Shown here in pieces: positions 1-9,553 of a DNA stretch of 64,000 nt. Made by a program: the position numbers and the translations under genes. Position 1 is the first letter of the stretch. The number at the start of each line of letters is the position of its first letter. Origin of the DNA: Mycobacterium syngnathidarum (GTDB lineage Bacteria; Actinomycetota; Actinomycetes; Mycobacteriales; Mycobacteriaceae). The notes below the pieces were generated by a model that saw only the letters and a program-made list of their open reading frames with translations, made no database searches and had not been told where the DNA came from. The stretch is taken from assembly GCF_001942625.1 (NCBI RefSeq), contig NZ_MLCL01000074.1, positions 48,597 to 112,596 on the forward strand. The letters are read 5' to 3'.

Positions 1-442
1 GCGAAACCGACTGCCGCAGTTTGCCGACGGCGGTCTCGACGGTGTCGGCCACGGCGCTGGGCTTGGTGGAGTCCTTACTGTCCTTGTCTTCCTTGGCTTT
101 CCGCGCAGTCGGTGTGATCGACCCGGTAAAGGTTCGATGTGTGCCGGCCTTCGAGTTGCCGAAGGCGGACTCCACCTTCGCGGTCACCTCGTTGACCCGT
201 TTGGCCAGCTTGTCCGGGCCTGACAACGACGTTTTGCGGGGGCCGCGCTTGGATGCGGAGCCCACTGATTTCGGGCTGCTGCTGGCTCCGGACGATGTGT
301 CCGACGAATCCGAACCACCGGTCTGCGCGGATGCGACAGGGGTGCCGTTGGCAACCGCCACCCCGATCCCCAGGGCTACGGCCAGCGCCCCCACCCGTCC
401 GATGAATCGTGCCCCGCCAGCGGTAGCGGACGTCGTCGTCAT
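1..442 (-). CDS. Exported low-complexity protein, 3' part outside window
   Basis: Partial gene reading leftward off the window; 147 codons are visible. The ATG at 442 follows a strong ribosome binding site (GGGGGAGG). Residues 1-39 look like a signal peptide: Arg at 12 and 16, a hydrophobic run (VGALAVALGIGVAVA), then PVASA before Gln40. The mature part is rich in Ser, Thr, Asp and Lys (SDSSDTSSGASSS; KAKEDKDSKDSTK) and shows no recognisable fold. Mycobacteria place such linkers in large exported proteins, sometimes before a hydrolase or Ig-like domain, which here would lie outside the window. Export is the only confident inference; function unknown. The basic, Ser-rich style resembles the exported protein at 22708-23868, but I see no clear homology. 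Confidence 0.6.
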   Translation of the reverse strand, partial: MTTTSATAGGARFIGRVGALAVALGIGVAVANGTPVASAQTGGSDSSDTSSGASSSPKSVGSASKRGPRKTSLSGPDKLAKRVNEVTAKVESAFGNSKAGTHRTFTGSITPTARKAKEDKDSKDSTKPSAVADTVETAVGKLRQSVS

Positions 443-571
443 GTCGCCTCCCCCAACTGTTCTGACTGCTGCAGAACGCAATTGGCCGACTGTAACAAGT
501 TGCAGTTCGGTCGCGGGTGAGTTTGGCGGACTCTGAATCTATTCAGCCGCTGACGACGTGCTCGGCCGTGG
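443..571. other. Intergenic region with small inverted repeat
   Basis: Divides the exported-protein start (442, leftward) from the helicase stop (572, leftward). It holds a perfect inverted repeat CTGAAT-CT-ATTCAG at 533-546 and a TACAGT -10-like hexamer for the minus strand at 489-494, which would give a short 5' untranslated leader for the exported gene. No good -35 partner is visible. A promoter here is likely, but its exact position is not proven. Confidence 0.3.
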
Positions 572-2278
572 TCAGGCCTTCAGGTCCCGCACGGCTTCGA
601 TGCGCGCTTTGAGCTGATCGGTGGTCGCCGCAGCCACCGGCGGCCCGCCGCAGATGCGCCGGAGCTCGTTGTGGATCCAGCCGTGCGGCTTACCGGTGCG
701 GTGGTGGGCGATGGTGACCAGCGCATTGAGCTCGCGACGCAACTCGCGCAGCTGACCGTGCGTGGTGCGCGGAGGTGGCGGGCCACCTGATACCGCGGCC
801 TCGGCCGTGCGCTTGGTGATCTGTTCATCCTGCCTGCGGCGCAACAGGTCTCGCATCTGCTCGGCATCGAGCAGACCGGGGATACCCAGGTAGTCGGCTT
901 CCTCGTCACTGCCGGCGGGTGTCGCTGTGCCGAACGAGGCGCCGTCGAAGATGACCTGGTCCAACTCGGCGTCGGCACCCAGGTACTCGACGCCGTTCTC
1001 CAGCTCGCTCTTCTCGTCCTTGCGCTTCTCGGCGGCTTCCAGTGCCTCGTCGTCCAGCCCGTCCGATTCCCGGTGTGGCTTGCCCAGCACGTGGTTGCGC
1101 TGAGCTTCCATCTCGCTGGCCAGCAGCAGCAGATTCGGCACCGACGGCAAGAAGATGCTGGCCGTCTCGCCGGTGCGGCGCGACCGCACGAAACGGCCGA
1201 TGGCCTGAGCGAAGAACAACGGTGTCGACGCGCTCGTGGCGTAGACACCGACCGACAGCCGCGGCACGTCGACGCCTTCGGACACCATGCGCACTGCTAC
1301 CAGCCACCGGCTGGTGCCGGCCGAATACTGGCTGATCCGATCCGAGGCAGCCGGATCGTCGGAGAGCACCACCGTCGGAACCTCGCCGGTGATCTTGGTG
1401 AGCAGATCGGCGTAGGCGCGGGCAGTGGTCTGGTTGGTGGCGATGATCATGCCCCCGGCATCGGGCACGTGCTGACGCTTCTGCTGCAGCCGTTTGTCGG
1501 CGGCCGCGATGACCGCGGGCATCCACTCTCCGGCGGGGTTCAGCGCGGTGCGCCAGGCCCTCGCGGTCTGCTCGGCGGTCAGTGGCTCACCGAGGCGCGC
1601 CGCATGTTCCTCGCCGGCGCTGTCCCGCCAGCGGGCCTCACCCGAATAGGCCAGGAACACCACGGGCCGCACCACGCCGTCGGCCAGTGCATCGGCGTAG
1701 CCGTACACATGGTCGGCCGTGGATTGTTGGAAACCGGCGCTGTCCGTTTCGTAGTTGACGAACGGGATCGGGCTGTCATCGCTGCGGAACGGGGTGCCGG
1801 TGAGCGCCAGCCGTCGCGTCGCGTCGTCGAATGCCTCGCGCATCGCGTCGCCCCAGGTCTTCGAGTCACCGCCGTGGTGGATCTCGTCGAAGATGACGAG
1901 GGTCCTGCGATTCTCGGTGCGCACCCGGTGCCGGGTGGGATGGCTGGCCACCTGGGCATAGGTGACGACCACACCGTGGTACTCGGCGGAGGTCTGTGAG
2001 TTGGAGTTGCTGAACTTCGGATCGAGCGCGATGCCGTTGCGCGCGGCCGATTGGGCCCACTGGATCTTAAGATGCTCGGTGGGCACCACCACGGTGATCG
2101 CGTCGACCGTGCCGTCACTGAGGAGTTCAGCCGCGATCCGCAGCGCAAACGTCGTCTTTCCCGCGCCTGGGGTCGCCACCGCAAGGTAATCCCGCGGTTT
2201 GGCGGTCAAATACTTCACCAGCGCTTTGCGCTGCCAGCCCCGAAGTGCCTGGGTGCTGGGCGCTGCATCAGCCCGCAC
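572..2278 (-). CDS. DEAD/DEAH-box (SF2) helicase
   Basis: Superfamily 2 helicase or translocase of 568 aa. The GTG start at 2278 is preceded by GGAGGCC. Walker A is ATPGAGKT at residues 35-42; the DExH box is FDEIHHGG near residue 130; motif III-like LTGTPFRSD follows; motif VI is QAIGRFVRSRRTG near residue 355. This order (helicase core first, then a C-terminal region of about 190 residues of unknown fold) resembles the stand-alone UvrB/ResIII-type helicases of actinobacteria rather than RecQ or RecG. The substrate is unknown; a nucleic-acid repair role is the usual guess for this family. No methylase or specificity gene lies beside it, so a type I or III restriction system is not supported. 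Confidence 0.85.
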   Translation of the reverse strand: MRADAAPSTQALRGWQRKALVKYLTAKPRDYLAVATPGAGKTTFALRIAAELLSDGTVDAITVVVPTEHLKIQWAQSAARNGIALDPKFSNSNSQTSAEYHGVVVTYAQVASHPTRHRVRTENRRTLVIFDEIHHGGDSKTWGDAMREAFDDATRRLALTGTPFRSDDSPIPFVNYETDSAGFQQSTADHVYGYADALADGVVRPVVFLAYSGEARWRDSAGEEHAARLGEPLTAEQTARAWRTALNPAGEWMPAVIAAADKRLQQKRQHVPDAGGMIIATNQTTARAYADLLTKITGEVPTVVLSDDPAASDRISQYSAGTSRWLVAVRMVSEGVDVPRLSVGVYATSASTPLFFAQAIGRFVRSRRTGETASIFLPSVPNLLLLASEMEAQRNHVLGKPHRESDGLDDEALEAAEKRKDEKSELENGVEYLGADAELDQVIFDGASFGTATPAGSDEEADYLGIPGLLDAEQMRDLLRRRQDEQITKRTAEAAVSGGPPPPRTTHGQLRELRRELNALVTIAHHRTGKPHGWIHNELRRICGGPPVAAATTDQLKARIEAVRDLKA

Positions 2279-2455
2279 CCGAGGCCTCCTCTCAGTCGGA
2301 AAGCAGTCTAGGCCAGTGGGTTCCGCCGGCGCATCTCTGCAGGAACATGCCGGGCGTGTCGCTTGCCGAACAGGCTACGGGGTCCTGGATCAAGCCGTTC
2401 CCGGACCAGCATGGGCCCGCGCCGGCCCCGACGGAGTGCGGCGCGGAGCAAACGC

Positions 2456-3367
2456 TCAGCAGCGCTCGTACACCTGCGCCAGCTGGGTCTCGAGCGGGCG
2501 CGGGACATGAGCCTTGTCGTGCTGGAAGCAGCCGCCGATCGTGACCTCCACCCAGCTGTTGCCGCCTTTGATGGTCAGATCGACCGGCCGGCCGAGCCGG
2601 GCCAACACCACCGCGATGGGGTCCGCGATCGCGTAGTCCCTGGGCTCGGCTCCGGGCTTGGCACTGATCTCGATCGCGGATGTCGCGACACCGGTCACCG
2701 GGTCCGGGCGGAATGTGCCTTTGACGAGATGCGGCCCCGCGATCCGGACGACCTCGGTCCAGGCCTGCGCAGTGGCGGCGTCGGGAATCACGCCGTATGA
2801 GGTGTAGGTGCTGGTCGACTCGAACGGGTAAGCCGGTGGCACCTGCAACAGCCACTGTGCCGTGCCGAGCTGCGGATGCCGGTGGACCAGTTCTTCCGTG
2901 GCGAGAGTGTCGACGGGCTGGCGCAATGTCACGATCGCGGGGTGGCCGGCAGTCATCGCGACGCGATCGACCACGGGAGACGACATCGTGTCGAACCACA
3001 GCGTGACAGCTGCGGTGGTTTGGCCGACGTCGTCGGCGAGCGGACGTAGCTCGACACCGCCCCTGTCGTTGCCGATGTGCAGCACGACGTAGTGGGAGTC
3101 GAAATCGACGTCGCCGGCAGCCGCCACGAATGTGTGGACCACGTCCTGGGCCTGCTGCGCGGTGGCTGCAGCGTCGAGCTCGACGTCGAGGTTGAAGTGC
3201 TCGCCGTGGGTGAAGCTGTCGTCATAGTCGACCTCGACGGCACCGACGCCGGGTAGCTCGCGGATCGTTGTGCCGATGGACCGGGCCTCGCTGTCTCGGC
3301 CGGATGCACAACCCGCGAGCATCGTGGATGCCAACGCGGCGCAGACGAGCATCAGCCGGCGGCTCAC
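2456..3367 (-). CDS. Putative lipoprotein
   Basis: About 303 aa with an N-terminal lipoprotein signal: VSRRLMLVCAALASTMLAGC, with lipobox LAGC, so the mature protein would start with a lipidated Cys on the outer face of the membrane. I chose the GTG at 3367 because the upstream extension in the same frame has poor GC at third positions, while another frame there looks coding (the small ORF at 3364-3438). An alternative start is the ATG at 3352. The rest alternates short beta-like and helical stretches with no family motif I recognise. The start codon overlaps the small ORF stop by 4 bp (GTGA), implying coupled translation. No function assigned. Confidence 0.75.
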   Translation of the reverse strand: MSRRLMLVCAALASTMLAGCASGRDSEARSIGTTIRELPGVGAVEVDYDDSFTHGEHFNLDVELDAAATAQQAQDVVHTFVAAAGDVDFDSHYVVLHIGNDRGGVELRPLADDVGQTTAAVTLWFDTMSSPVVDRVAMTAGHPAIVTLRQPVDTLATEELVHRHPQLGTAQWLLQVPPAYPFESTSTYTSYGVIPDAATAQAWTEVVRIAGPHLVKGTFRPDPVTGVATSAIEISAKPGAEPRDYAIADPIAVVLARLGRPVDLTIKGGNSWVEVTIGGCFQHDKAHVPRPLETQLAQVYERC

Positions 3368-3438
3368 GCACTGATGAAGTGGTCGTCCTTCTCGATGAAC
3401 CACTCGGCGTGCGCTCCTCCAGGGATGGGGCGGCACAA
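3364..3438 (-). CDS. Small ORF (24 aa) overlapping the lipoprotein start
   Basis: A 25-codon frame starting with TTG at 3438 and ending with a TGA that overlaps the GTG start of the lipoprotein gene (GTGA). The peptide begins MCRPIPGGAHAEWFIEKDD and ends HFISA. About 20 of 23 codons after the start end in G or C, much higher than in the other two frames of the same stretch, which argues that it is translated. GGAGG at the Gly-Gly codons lies too far from the lipoprotein GTG to serve as its ribosome binding site, so the lipoprotein may depend on translation of this ORF. The frame stays open upstream to 3555, so the true start is uncertain; it could be leaderless or longer. Confidence 0.4.
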   Translation of the reverse strand: MCRPIPGGAHAEWFIEKDDHFISA

Positions 3439-3491
3439 TTCTGGGATCCCAGAGCGACACGAGCGCCAGCCTAGCCGCGGCGCGGTGGAAG

Positions 3492-4415
3492 TCAGGCGCG
3501 CGCGTCCTGCGGTTGGGGATAGGTCACGCCGGTGAGTTCCTCGGACACCGCCCACAGCCGGCGCTGCAGCTCGATGTCGTAGGACCGCTCGTTGGAGGTC
3601 ACCACCTTCGGGTGGCCCTTCTGTTCGCCGAGCCCGTCGGGGCCGTAGTACTGACCGCCCAGGGCACCCGGGTCCGTGGCGGCGCGCAGGGTCGGCAGCG
3701 CACCCATGGCGGCCTCCTGGAAGAGCGGACGCAGCAGCGGGACGGCGCGCTGTGCGGCGCGGGGCAGATGGCGTGCCAGTTCGGTATCGGAGCCGCCGGG
3801 GTGGGCGGCCAGGGCGGCGGTCTGCTGCCCGATCAGGCGGCGTTGCAGCTCATAGGTGAACAGCAGATTGGCCAGCTTGGATTGACCGTAGGCGTGGAGC
3901 CGGTTGTAGCTGCGCTCCCACTGCAGATCGTCGAACCGGATTCCGGGCGTGAAGCGGTGGCCCATGCTGCTGACCGTGACGATGCGTGACCCGGTCACCG
4001 GCAGCAGGCGGTCGAGTAGCAGGCCGGTGAGTGCGAAGTGGCCGAGGTGGTTGGTGCCGAACTGCAGCTCGAAACCGTCGGCGGTGGTCTCCTTGGGCGG
4101 GGTCATCACGCCGGCGTTGTTGATCAGCAAATCGATGTGGTCGTGCTTGTTCCGGATTGCGTCGGCGGCTTCGCGTACCGAAGCCAGGGAGCCCAAGTCC
4201 AGGCGCTGCAGTTCGAGATCGGCGTGGGGGACCGACCGCGAGATCCATTCGGCGGCGGCCTCGCCCTTGGTCAGGTTGCGGACGGCGAGTACCACGTGGG
4301 CGCCCTTGGCGGCCAGGGCTTTCGCGGTCTCGAGCCCCAGGCCGGTGTTGGCCCCGGTGACGATGGCCGTACGGCCCTTTTGGTCCGGAATCTTGGCGGC
4401 GGTCCACTTGGTCAT
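3492..4415 (-). CDS. Short-chain dehydrogenase/reductase (Rv0439c-like)
   Basis: SDR oxidoreductase of 307 aa, cytoplasmic, NAD(P)-dependent. Rossmann glycine motif TGANTGLG near residues 20-27, NNAG near 100, catalytic Ser in VSSMGH and catalytic YxxxK in YGQSK. The N-terminal start [21 protein letters not shown] and length fit the M. tuberculosis Rv0439c family, the SDR that lies beside groEL2 there as here. ATG 4415 has AGGAG upstream. It is transcribed divergently from the TetR gene at 4530, with a promoter at 4466-4496, so the regulator is its likely controller. Substrate unknown; the family resembles retinol/WW-domain dehydrogenases. Confidence 0.9.
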   Translation of the reverse strand: MTKWTAAKIPDQKGRTAIVTGANTGLGLETAKALAAKGAHVVLAVRNLTKGEAAAEWISRSVPHADLELQRLDLGSLASVREAADAIRNKHDHIDLLINNAGVMTPPKETTADGFELQFGTNHLGHFALTGLLLDRLLPVTGSRIVTVSSMGHRFTPGIRFDDLQWERSYNRLHAYGQSKLANLLFTYELQRRLIGQQTAALAAHPGGSDTELARHLPRAAQRAVPLLRPLFQEAAMGALPTLRAATDPGALGGQYYGPDGLGEQKGHPKVVTSNERSYDIELQRRLWAVSEELTGVTYPQPQDARA

Positions 4416-4445
4416 GAGAGACTCCTGGTAGGGGCTAAACGGGGC

Positions 4446-4453
4446 GAGCGCTC
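4446..4453. promoter_or_regulatory. Candidate TetR operator
   Basis: Perfect palindrome GAGCGCTC in the SDR/TetR divergent intergenic region. It sits just downstream of the predicted minus-strand start site for the SDR gene, a place where a bound repressor would block transcription. Short, and without extended symmetry, so only a candidate. Confidence 0.3.
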
Positions 4454-4465
4454 CGGTTGTGACCG

Positions 4466-4496
4466 ACTATACGGAACGTGCGCCCCGGTTTGTCAA
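4466..4496 (-). promoter_or_regulatory. Predicted sigma-A promoter of the SDR gene
   Basis: On the minus strand a consensus TTGACA (4496-4491) is followed after 19 bp by TATAGT (4471-4466). The start codon is 51 bases downstream of the -10. The spacer is 1-2 bp longer than ideal. Confidence 0.5.
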
Positions 4497-4529
4497 TGCT
4501 CTGTCGATGGCTGTGTGAGGTGATGGCGA

Positions 4530-5081
4530 ATGCGTGCTGATGCGGCACGAAACCGTGCCAGGGTGCTCGCGGTCGCCTATGAAACTTTCGCGGCCGACGG
4601 CCTGTCCGTGCCTGTCGACGAGATCGCGCGGCGGGCCGGTGTCGGGGCCGGAACCGTCTACCGGCATTTCCCGACCAAGGAAGCGTTGTTCCAAGCGGTG
4701 ATCGCCGAGCGGATCCGCGGCGTAGTCGAAGAGGGACGGACCCTGCTCGCCGAGGCCGATCCAGGCGACGCGATATTTCTGTTCCTGCGGTCGATGGTGC
4801 TGCAGTGGGGCGCAGCTGACCGTGGACTTGTCGACGCGCTCTCGGGGTCGGGCATCGACGTCAACACCGTGGTCCCCGAGGCCGAGGGTGAATACCTCGC
4901 CGTACTCGGTGATCTGCTGGCCGCCGCGCAACGCGCGGGCACAGTGCGACGCGACGTCGCGGTGTCTGACGTCAAGGCGCTGCTGGTCGGCTGCCAGGCC
5001 ATGCAGAGCTACAACGCCGACGCGGCCGAGCACGTCACCTCCGTGGTGTTCGATGGGTTACGGGCGAAGGGAACACAGTGA
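4530..5081 (+). CDS. TetR/AcrR family regulator
   Basis: TetR-type transcriptional regulator, 183 aa. Residues 5-52 form the helix-turn-helix: ILAVAYETFA-like helix 1 (RVLAVAYETFAADG), then VDEIARRAGVGAGTVYRHFPTKEALF, the classic recognition helix. The C-terminal part is the ligand/dimer domain, ending in KALLVGCQAMQSYN. The ATG at 4530 follows GAGGTG. Divergent to the SDR gene (start 4415), the usual arrangement for autoregulation and control of the neighbour; the inducer is unknown but may be an SDR substrate. Confidence 0.9.
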   Translation: MRADAARNRARVLAVAYETFAADGLSVPVDEIARRAGVGAGTVYRHFPTKEALFQAVIAERIRGVVEEGRTLLAEADPGDAIFLFLRSMVLQWGAADRGLVDALSGSGIDVNTVVPEAEGEYLAVLGDLLAAAQRAGTVRRDVAVSDVKALLVGCQAMQSYNADAAEHVTSVVFDGLRAKGTQ

Positions 5082-5163
5082 CCACGCTGCATTTCATCTC
5101 AGGTCTGCCCCGATCCGGTTCGGGTGAAACCGCAGCCCAGGGAAACGCGGCGCCGCCCACCCC

Positions 5164-5229
5164 TCGCCATTTTCGACCCTGGGGTCGCTACGCCGCACTC
5201 GCAGCAGCCCACCGGTAGAAACCGGCGAG
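5164..5229 (+). repeat. 66-bp dispersed repeat, copy R1
   Basis: First of three equal-length copies (others 6149-6214 and 52125-52190). The left end is TCGCCATTTTCGACC, the right end ACCGGCGAG. The outer 14 bp pair with each other at 11 positions, so the unit could fold into a long hairpin. Copies R1 and R3 match at about 20 of the first 24 bases and all end in CGGCGAG (R2 CGGGGAG). It lies 82 bases after the TetR stop in the 212-bp gap before the LLM oxidoreductase; nothing else coding is visible in that gap. Confidence 0.6.
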
Positions 5230-5293
5230 CGGGATGGCCCCGCCCTGCCCTTCGCCCACTGTCGGGCCTGCCTGCACGGGTAGCGTCGGCGAA

Positions 5294-6124
5294 ATGAAGT
5301 TCGGCATCGCCACCTTCGTCGACGACGACAGCATCGATCCGGTATCGCTTGCTCGCGCGATCGAGGAGCGGGGGTTCGCCTCGCTCATCGTTGCCGAGCA
5401 CAGCCACATCCCCGTGAGCCGCGAGTCGCCATATCCGAACGGCGGGGACCTGCCGGCGTGGTACTACAACACGCTCGACCCGTTCGTCACCCTTGCTGCG
5501 GCCGCCGCGGTGACTTCCACGATCGACCTCGTCACGGGCGTCGCGTTGCTGATTCAGCGCGACCCGATCCACACCGCCAAGGAAGCCGCGAGCATCGACC
5601 TGATCTCCGGCGGCCGGTTCGTGCTGGGCGTCGGCGCCGGCTGGAACCTGGAGGAGATGCGTGACCACGGCACCGACCCGAAAACCCGTGGCGCACTGCT
5701 GGACGAGAGCATCGAAGCGGTCAAGACGTTGTGGACCGACGAGCCGGCCGAGTATCACGGCAGCTACGTCAACTTCGATTCCTCGTACTGCCGGCCCAAG
5801 CCGGTCCGCCGACCACATCCGCCCATCTACGTCGGCGGAAACTCCGATGCCACGGTCAAGCGCGTGATTCGCCATGAGGCGGGATGGATTTCGAATCCAC
5901 TGCCCAGGACGGAGCTGACCAAACGGATCGGACAGATGCGTGACGGCGGTGCCGACGACGTGCCGCTGATGATGTTCGGCGCACCCGTCAAAACCGACTA
6001 CTGGCGTGCCGCTGAGGATCTCGGCTTCGGCCAGCTGGGCCTGTTCCTGCCGTCCGTCGGCAAGGATGAGTCGCTACGCCTACTTGATGAGTTCGCAGAA
6101 CAGGTACGCCAGTACCAGTCGTAG
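5294..6124 (+). CDS. LLM-class (F420-dependent) oxidoreductase
   Basis: Luciferase-like monooxygenase-fold protein, 276 aa, expected to use coenzyme F420 or flavin. It starts MKFGIATFVDDDSIDPVSLA; the family signature runs through FVLGVGAGWNLEEM near residue 115, then PPIYVGGNSDATVKRV near 185, typical of the TIGR03619-like F420 group. The open frame extends upstream to 5234, but homologous proteins begin at MKFG, so I use the ATG at 5294. The gene stands alone between two copies of the 66-bp repeat (R1 before, R2 25 bp after its stop), which may mark an inserted cassette or simply flank transcription units. Substrate unknown. Confidence 0.88.
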   Translation: MKFGIATFVDDDSIDPVSLARAIEERGFASLIVAEHSHIPVSRESPYPNGGDLPAWYYNTLDPFVTLAAAAAVTSTIDLVTGVALLIQRDPIHTAKEAASIDLISGGRFVLGVGAGWNLEEMRDHGTDPKTRGALLDESIEAVKTLWTDEPAEYHGSYVNFDSSYCRPKPVRRPHPPIYVGGNSDATVKRVIRHEAGWISNPLPRTELTKRIGQMRDGGADDVPLMMFGAPVKTDYWRAAEDLGFGQLGLFLPSVGKDESLRLLDEFAEQVRQYQS

Positions 6125-6148
6125 GCCCATTGGTCTGGAGCGCTGGTG

Positions 6149-6214
6149 TCGCCGCTTTCCACCCAGGGGTCGCCAGGGCGCGCGGGCGACAGCGCAGCGG
6201 TAGATAGCGGGGAG
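6149..6214 (+). repeat. 66-bp dispersed repeat, copy R2
   Basis: Second copy of the 66-bp element, left end TCGCCGCTTTCCACCC and right end GCGGTAGATAGCGGGGAG. It aligns with R1 without gaps (about 70 percent identity by eye). Starts 25 bp after the LLM oxidoreductase stop, same orientation as R1. Confidence 0.6.
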
Positions 6215-6248
6215 GCGTAACCCCATGGCCGGGCCACGGCCAGACGAC

Positions 6249-6275
6249 CTTGCACTCGCCCTGGTCGAGTGCTAA
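6249..6275 (+). promoter_or_regulatory. CIRCE element 1 (HrcA operator)
   Basis: CTTGCACTC-N9-GAGTGCTAA. The CIRCE consensus is TTAGCACTC-N9-GAGTGCTAA; the right arm is perfect and the left arm differs at two or three positions. HrcA represses groE genes through this operator. It overlaps the predicted promoter. Confidence 0.8.
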
Positions 6276-6278
6276 GAA
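6250..6278 (+). promoter_or_regulatory. Predicted groEL2 promoter
   Basis: TTGCAC (6250-6255), 17-bp spacer, TAAGAA (6273-6278). Embedded in CIRCE 1, so HrcA binding would exclude RNA polymerase. The start site near 6285 would leave a 5' leader of about 140 bases that carries CIRCE 2. Confidence 0.5.
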
Positions 6279-6283
6279 TGCAG

Positions 6284-6310
6284 TTGGCACTCTCGATCAG
6301 TGAGTGCTAG
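6284..6310 (+). promoter_or_regulatory. CIRCE element 2 (HrcA operator)
   Basis: TTGGCACTC-N9-GAGTGCTAG, close to the CIRCE consensus with one mismatch in each arm. Centre-to-centre distance to CIRCE 1 is 35 bp. Located at or just after the predicted start site. Confidence 0.85.
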
Positions 6311-6376
6311 GTCGGGACGGTGAGACCGGGGCCGCACCTGCGGGAGCACACCCTGGTCGTCCGTCGCGGGCACTGA

Positions 6377-8047
<1,671 letters not shown>

Positions 8048-8064
8048 GTCCTGCTCTTTACGGG

Positions 8065-8099
8065 AAATCCCCGGTGCGCCTGGCGCGCCGGGGATTTTT
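8065..8099 (+). terminator. Rho-independent terminator after groEL2
   Basis: Hairpin with arms AAATCCCCGG-T-GCGC and GCGC-G-CCGGGGATTT around a 3-nt loop, followed by TTTTT. Starts 18 bases after the groEL2 stop. Confidence 0.9.
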
Positions 8100-8266
8100 C
8101 GTCGGACCGAGCGGTCGGTTTGCTCGTCTGCACCCCATGGGCGCTGTGGCAAACCCGTGACCGGTGGGGTGAGATCACCGTGATACGGTGCGGGCGCTGA
8201 TAGCTGTCGTGGTTTGTTTCGGGGGGAGATCGAATTGTCGACGTTCCGCGCGCGCAGGTTTGCTGC
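8100..8266 (+). other. Upstream region of the MoxR/vWA operon
   Basis: No gene. GATACGGT at about 8200-8207 is -10-like and lies about 60 bases before the first operon start; no convincing -35. It is the only sizeable gap before a seven-gene run, so the operon promoter is expected here. Confidence 0.35.
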
Positions 8267-9553
8267 GTGACTCATCCGCCGCATTCGCCGTTCGGGGGAC
8301 CGAACCCCGTCGACGACCATACGCCTCAGAATTCCGGCTATCGGCAAGCGCCGCCCCCGCCGCCTCCGGCTCCTGCTCCGCAGTGGGGTGCGCCCGCGCC
8401 GGGCGCCGCACCCCATCCCGGGTCGCACGGGTTCGACGCGCCCTCGCCCCCTGTGCAGCAGGCGCCGCCCCAGGCTGACTGGCGCGGCCCGTTGCAGCGC
8501 GACGTTCACAATCCCCAGATCGGGTTCCCTACACCGGTACCCGCGCCGCGTCGCAACAAGAAGGCATTGCTCATCACGGCCTGCGCCACCGGTGCGGTGT
8601 TGCTGATCGTCGGCGTCGTGGTGGGCATCGTGTCGTTCTCCGGCGGCGGCGCCGGTGGTATCGGTGGTGGCGGCGCCAGCACGGCCACCGACGCGGTCAA
8701 GGGCTACCTTGATGCCCTGTCGAAGGGAGATGCCAACGCCGCGTTGGCATTCGGATCCGACCAGCCTGCGTCGAAGGATTTTCTCACCGACGACGTCTTG
8801 AAGCAGCAGATCGCGAAGTGGCCGATCACCAACATCCGGATTCTCAACGCCAACGAGACCGGCGACATGGCGCAGGTACACGTGGTGGCCAACTTCGGTG
8901 ACCAGACCTCCGACCAGACCCTGATGGTGAAGAAGCAGGACGGCGGCTGGAAGCTGTCCGGGGCGGCCGCCAAGATCAGCCTCACCGCGAGCGCGCTGAC
9001 CACCAACCCGGTGACCGGCCAGCCCCTGCCCGCTCCGCCCGTATCGCTTTTCGGCAAACCGATTTCGGGTTCATCGGTGGTTTACGTGTTTCCCGGCTGG
9101 CTGGGACTGGATTCGGCGAACAAGTACATCTCGGTGACGGCGCAGCGGCCGGTGCTGCTTGAGGGCTTGGTGGCTCAGGGGGTCGCAATACCTGCCGGGC
9201 TCCAGGTGCAGTTGAGCGAGGCCGGGTCGGAGGCGGCCAAGAAAGCGGTCACCGACGCGATCACCGGGTGCGCGAAATCCACCGAGCTCTCACCCCCGGG
9301 ATGCCCGCAGAGTGTCCGCAACCCGATGTTGGTGGACGGCACCGCGCACTGGGAGGCGCCCGCTGACCTCAGCGGCCTGCAATACAGCTTCATGTCGCTT
9401 GACATGGGCGTGCGGGTGATGGGCACAGCGGAGTGGAAGCTCACCGCCAACAGCACCGACGGCACCCCCATGCAGGGCACCCCTCTCGTCCCGTTGATGG
9501 GGCAGATCGACATGACCCAGGAACCTCTGACAGTGAAGTGGGCCGGCAAATGA
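8267..9553 (+). CDS. Pro-rich membrane-anchored protein, DUF4878-like ectodomain
   Basis: First gene of the MoxR operon, 428 aa, GTG start. Residues 1-90 are cytoplasmic and Pro/Gln-rich (APPPPPPAPAPQWG). One membrane helix follows (LITACATGAVLLIVGVVVGIV, about 101-122), then a Gly-rich linker. The extracellular part begins ATDAVKGYLDALSKGDANAAL, the pattern of NTF2/DUF4878-type lumazine-binding-like domains, and continues with a second beta-rich region to residue 428. Architecture resembles mycobacterial kinase substrates and Mce-associated proteins with Pro-rich tails. The stop overlaps the moxR start (ATGA). Likely a sensor or scaffold for the operon; exact role unknown. Confidence 0.75.
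   Translation: MTHPPHSPFGGPNPVDDHTPQNSGYRQAPPPPPPAPAPQWGAPAPGAAPHPGSHGFDAPSPPVQQAPPQADWRGPLQRDVHNPQIGFPTPVPAPRRNKKALLITACATGAVLLIVGVVVGIVSFSGGGAGGIGGGGASTATDAVKGYLDALSKGDANAALAFGSDQPASKDFLTDDVLKQQIAKWPITNIRILNANETGDMAQVHVVANFGDQTSDQTLMVKKQDGGWKLSGAAAKISLTASALTTNPVTGQPLPAPPVSLFGKPISGSSVVYVFPGWLGLDSANKYISVTAQRPVLLEGLVAQGVAIPAGLQVQLSEAGSEAAKKAVTDAITGCAKSTELSPPGCPQSVRNPMLVDGTAHWEAPADLSGLQYSFMSLDMGVRVMGTAEWKLTANSTDGTPMQGTPLVPLMGQIDMTQEPLTVKWAGK

Noticed and set aside
572..2278. Restriction-modification system around the helicase
   Set aside because: No methyltransferase, specificity or nuclease gene is next to it; neighbours are exported proteins and an SDR.
8188..8478. Overlapping plus-strand frame at the start of the MoxR operon
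   Set aside because: Its Ala/Arg/Ser-rich product is an out-of-frame reading of the Pro-rich coding region; the GTG 8267 frame has the membrane helix and ectodomain.
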